Source: CAZDHT01 sp964505325
GTDB taxonomy: Bacteria; Planctomycetota; PUPC01
Direction: 5' to 3'
Length of the DNA stretch: 15,407 nt
Assembly (NCBI GenBank): GCA_964505325.1
Contig: CAZDHT010000106.1
Coordinates: 1 to 15,407 of the forward strand
Shown: in pieces, positions 15,358 through 15,407 of the stretch
How positions within the stretch are numbered: the stretch's first letter is position 1
Layout: each line of letters starts with the position of its first letter
Translations under genes and position numbers: made by a program
The notes under the pieces: generated by a model
Databases searched by the model: none
Told to the model about the DNA's origin: nothing
Seen by the model: only the letters and a program-made list of their open reading frames with translations

Positions 15358-15383
15358 GGTGGGGCAGGCATTCCTGCCTGCCC
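15358..15383. repeat. Single copy of the GGGGCAGGCATTCCTGCC dispersed palindrome
   Basis: A 26-base near-palindrome of arms GGGCAGGC/GCCTGCCC around ATTCCT, preceded by GGTG as in the copies at 5795-5848. It lies upstream of the minus-strand block and may be one arm of a pair that continues beyond the window. Confidence 0.85.
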
Positions 15384-15407
15384 GCACAGCGGCCGGCGTC
15401 CTCTCAT

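Overview
The window reads as a GC-rich, Gram-negative-type (diderm) bacterial chromosome segment. Its style is that of Planctomycetota or a related PVC or uncultured phylum. The grounds are an Mla/MCE lipid-transport operon, a DUF58 plus BatA-type von Willebrand (VWA) pair, large secreted proteins of no known family, and GC-rich palindromic dispersed repeats of the GGGGCAGGCATTCCTGCC type between genes. The phylum assignment is an inference from style, not from a marker gene. No tRNA, rRNA, CRISPR array, transposase or phage gene was seen.

Plus strand, 1-10577: ten densely packed features, nine of them genes, all facing the same way. First comes the 3' part of an unrecognised protein (its reading frame runs off the left edge), then thiC (thiamin pyrimidine synthase). 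A lipoprotein built from about fifteen ProPheTyr-like repeats follows, then mlaE (permease), mlaF (ATPase), a palindromic repeat, mlaD (MCE protein with a seven-repeat tail), a STAS-domain protein, a DUF58 protein and a BatA-type VWA membrane protein. Gaps are mostly under 40 bp. The lipoprotein and mlaE are 3 bp apart, mlaE and mlaF 2 bp apart, and the DUF58 and BatA genes share one base (TGATG). The core is therefore probably one operon that moves lipid between inner and outer membrane. The repeat lipoprotein is a good candidate for an outer-membrane component not described for this pathway.

Minus strand, 15178-10595: four genes read right to left. An AAC(3)-family N-acetyltransferase overlaps an NAD-dependent epimerase/dehydratase by 4 bp (GTGA). 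After a 206-bp gap holding a palindromic repeat comes a 532-residue secreted protein of unknown function. Last is a short polyprenyl-phosphate sugar-1-phosphate transferase with no N-terminal membrane block. The two blocks converge with only 17 bp between their stop codons at 10577/10595.

The most interesting region is 2636-10577, a lipid-transport operon with an unfamiliar repeat lipoprotein at one end and a STAS/DUF58/BatA module, without its usual MoxR ATPase, at the other.
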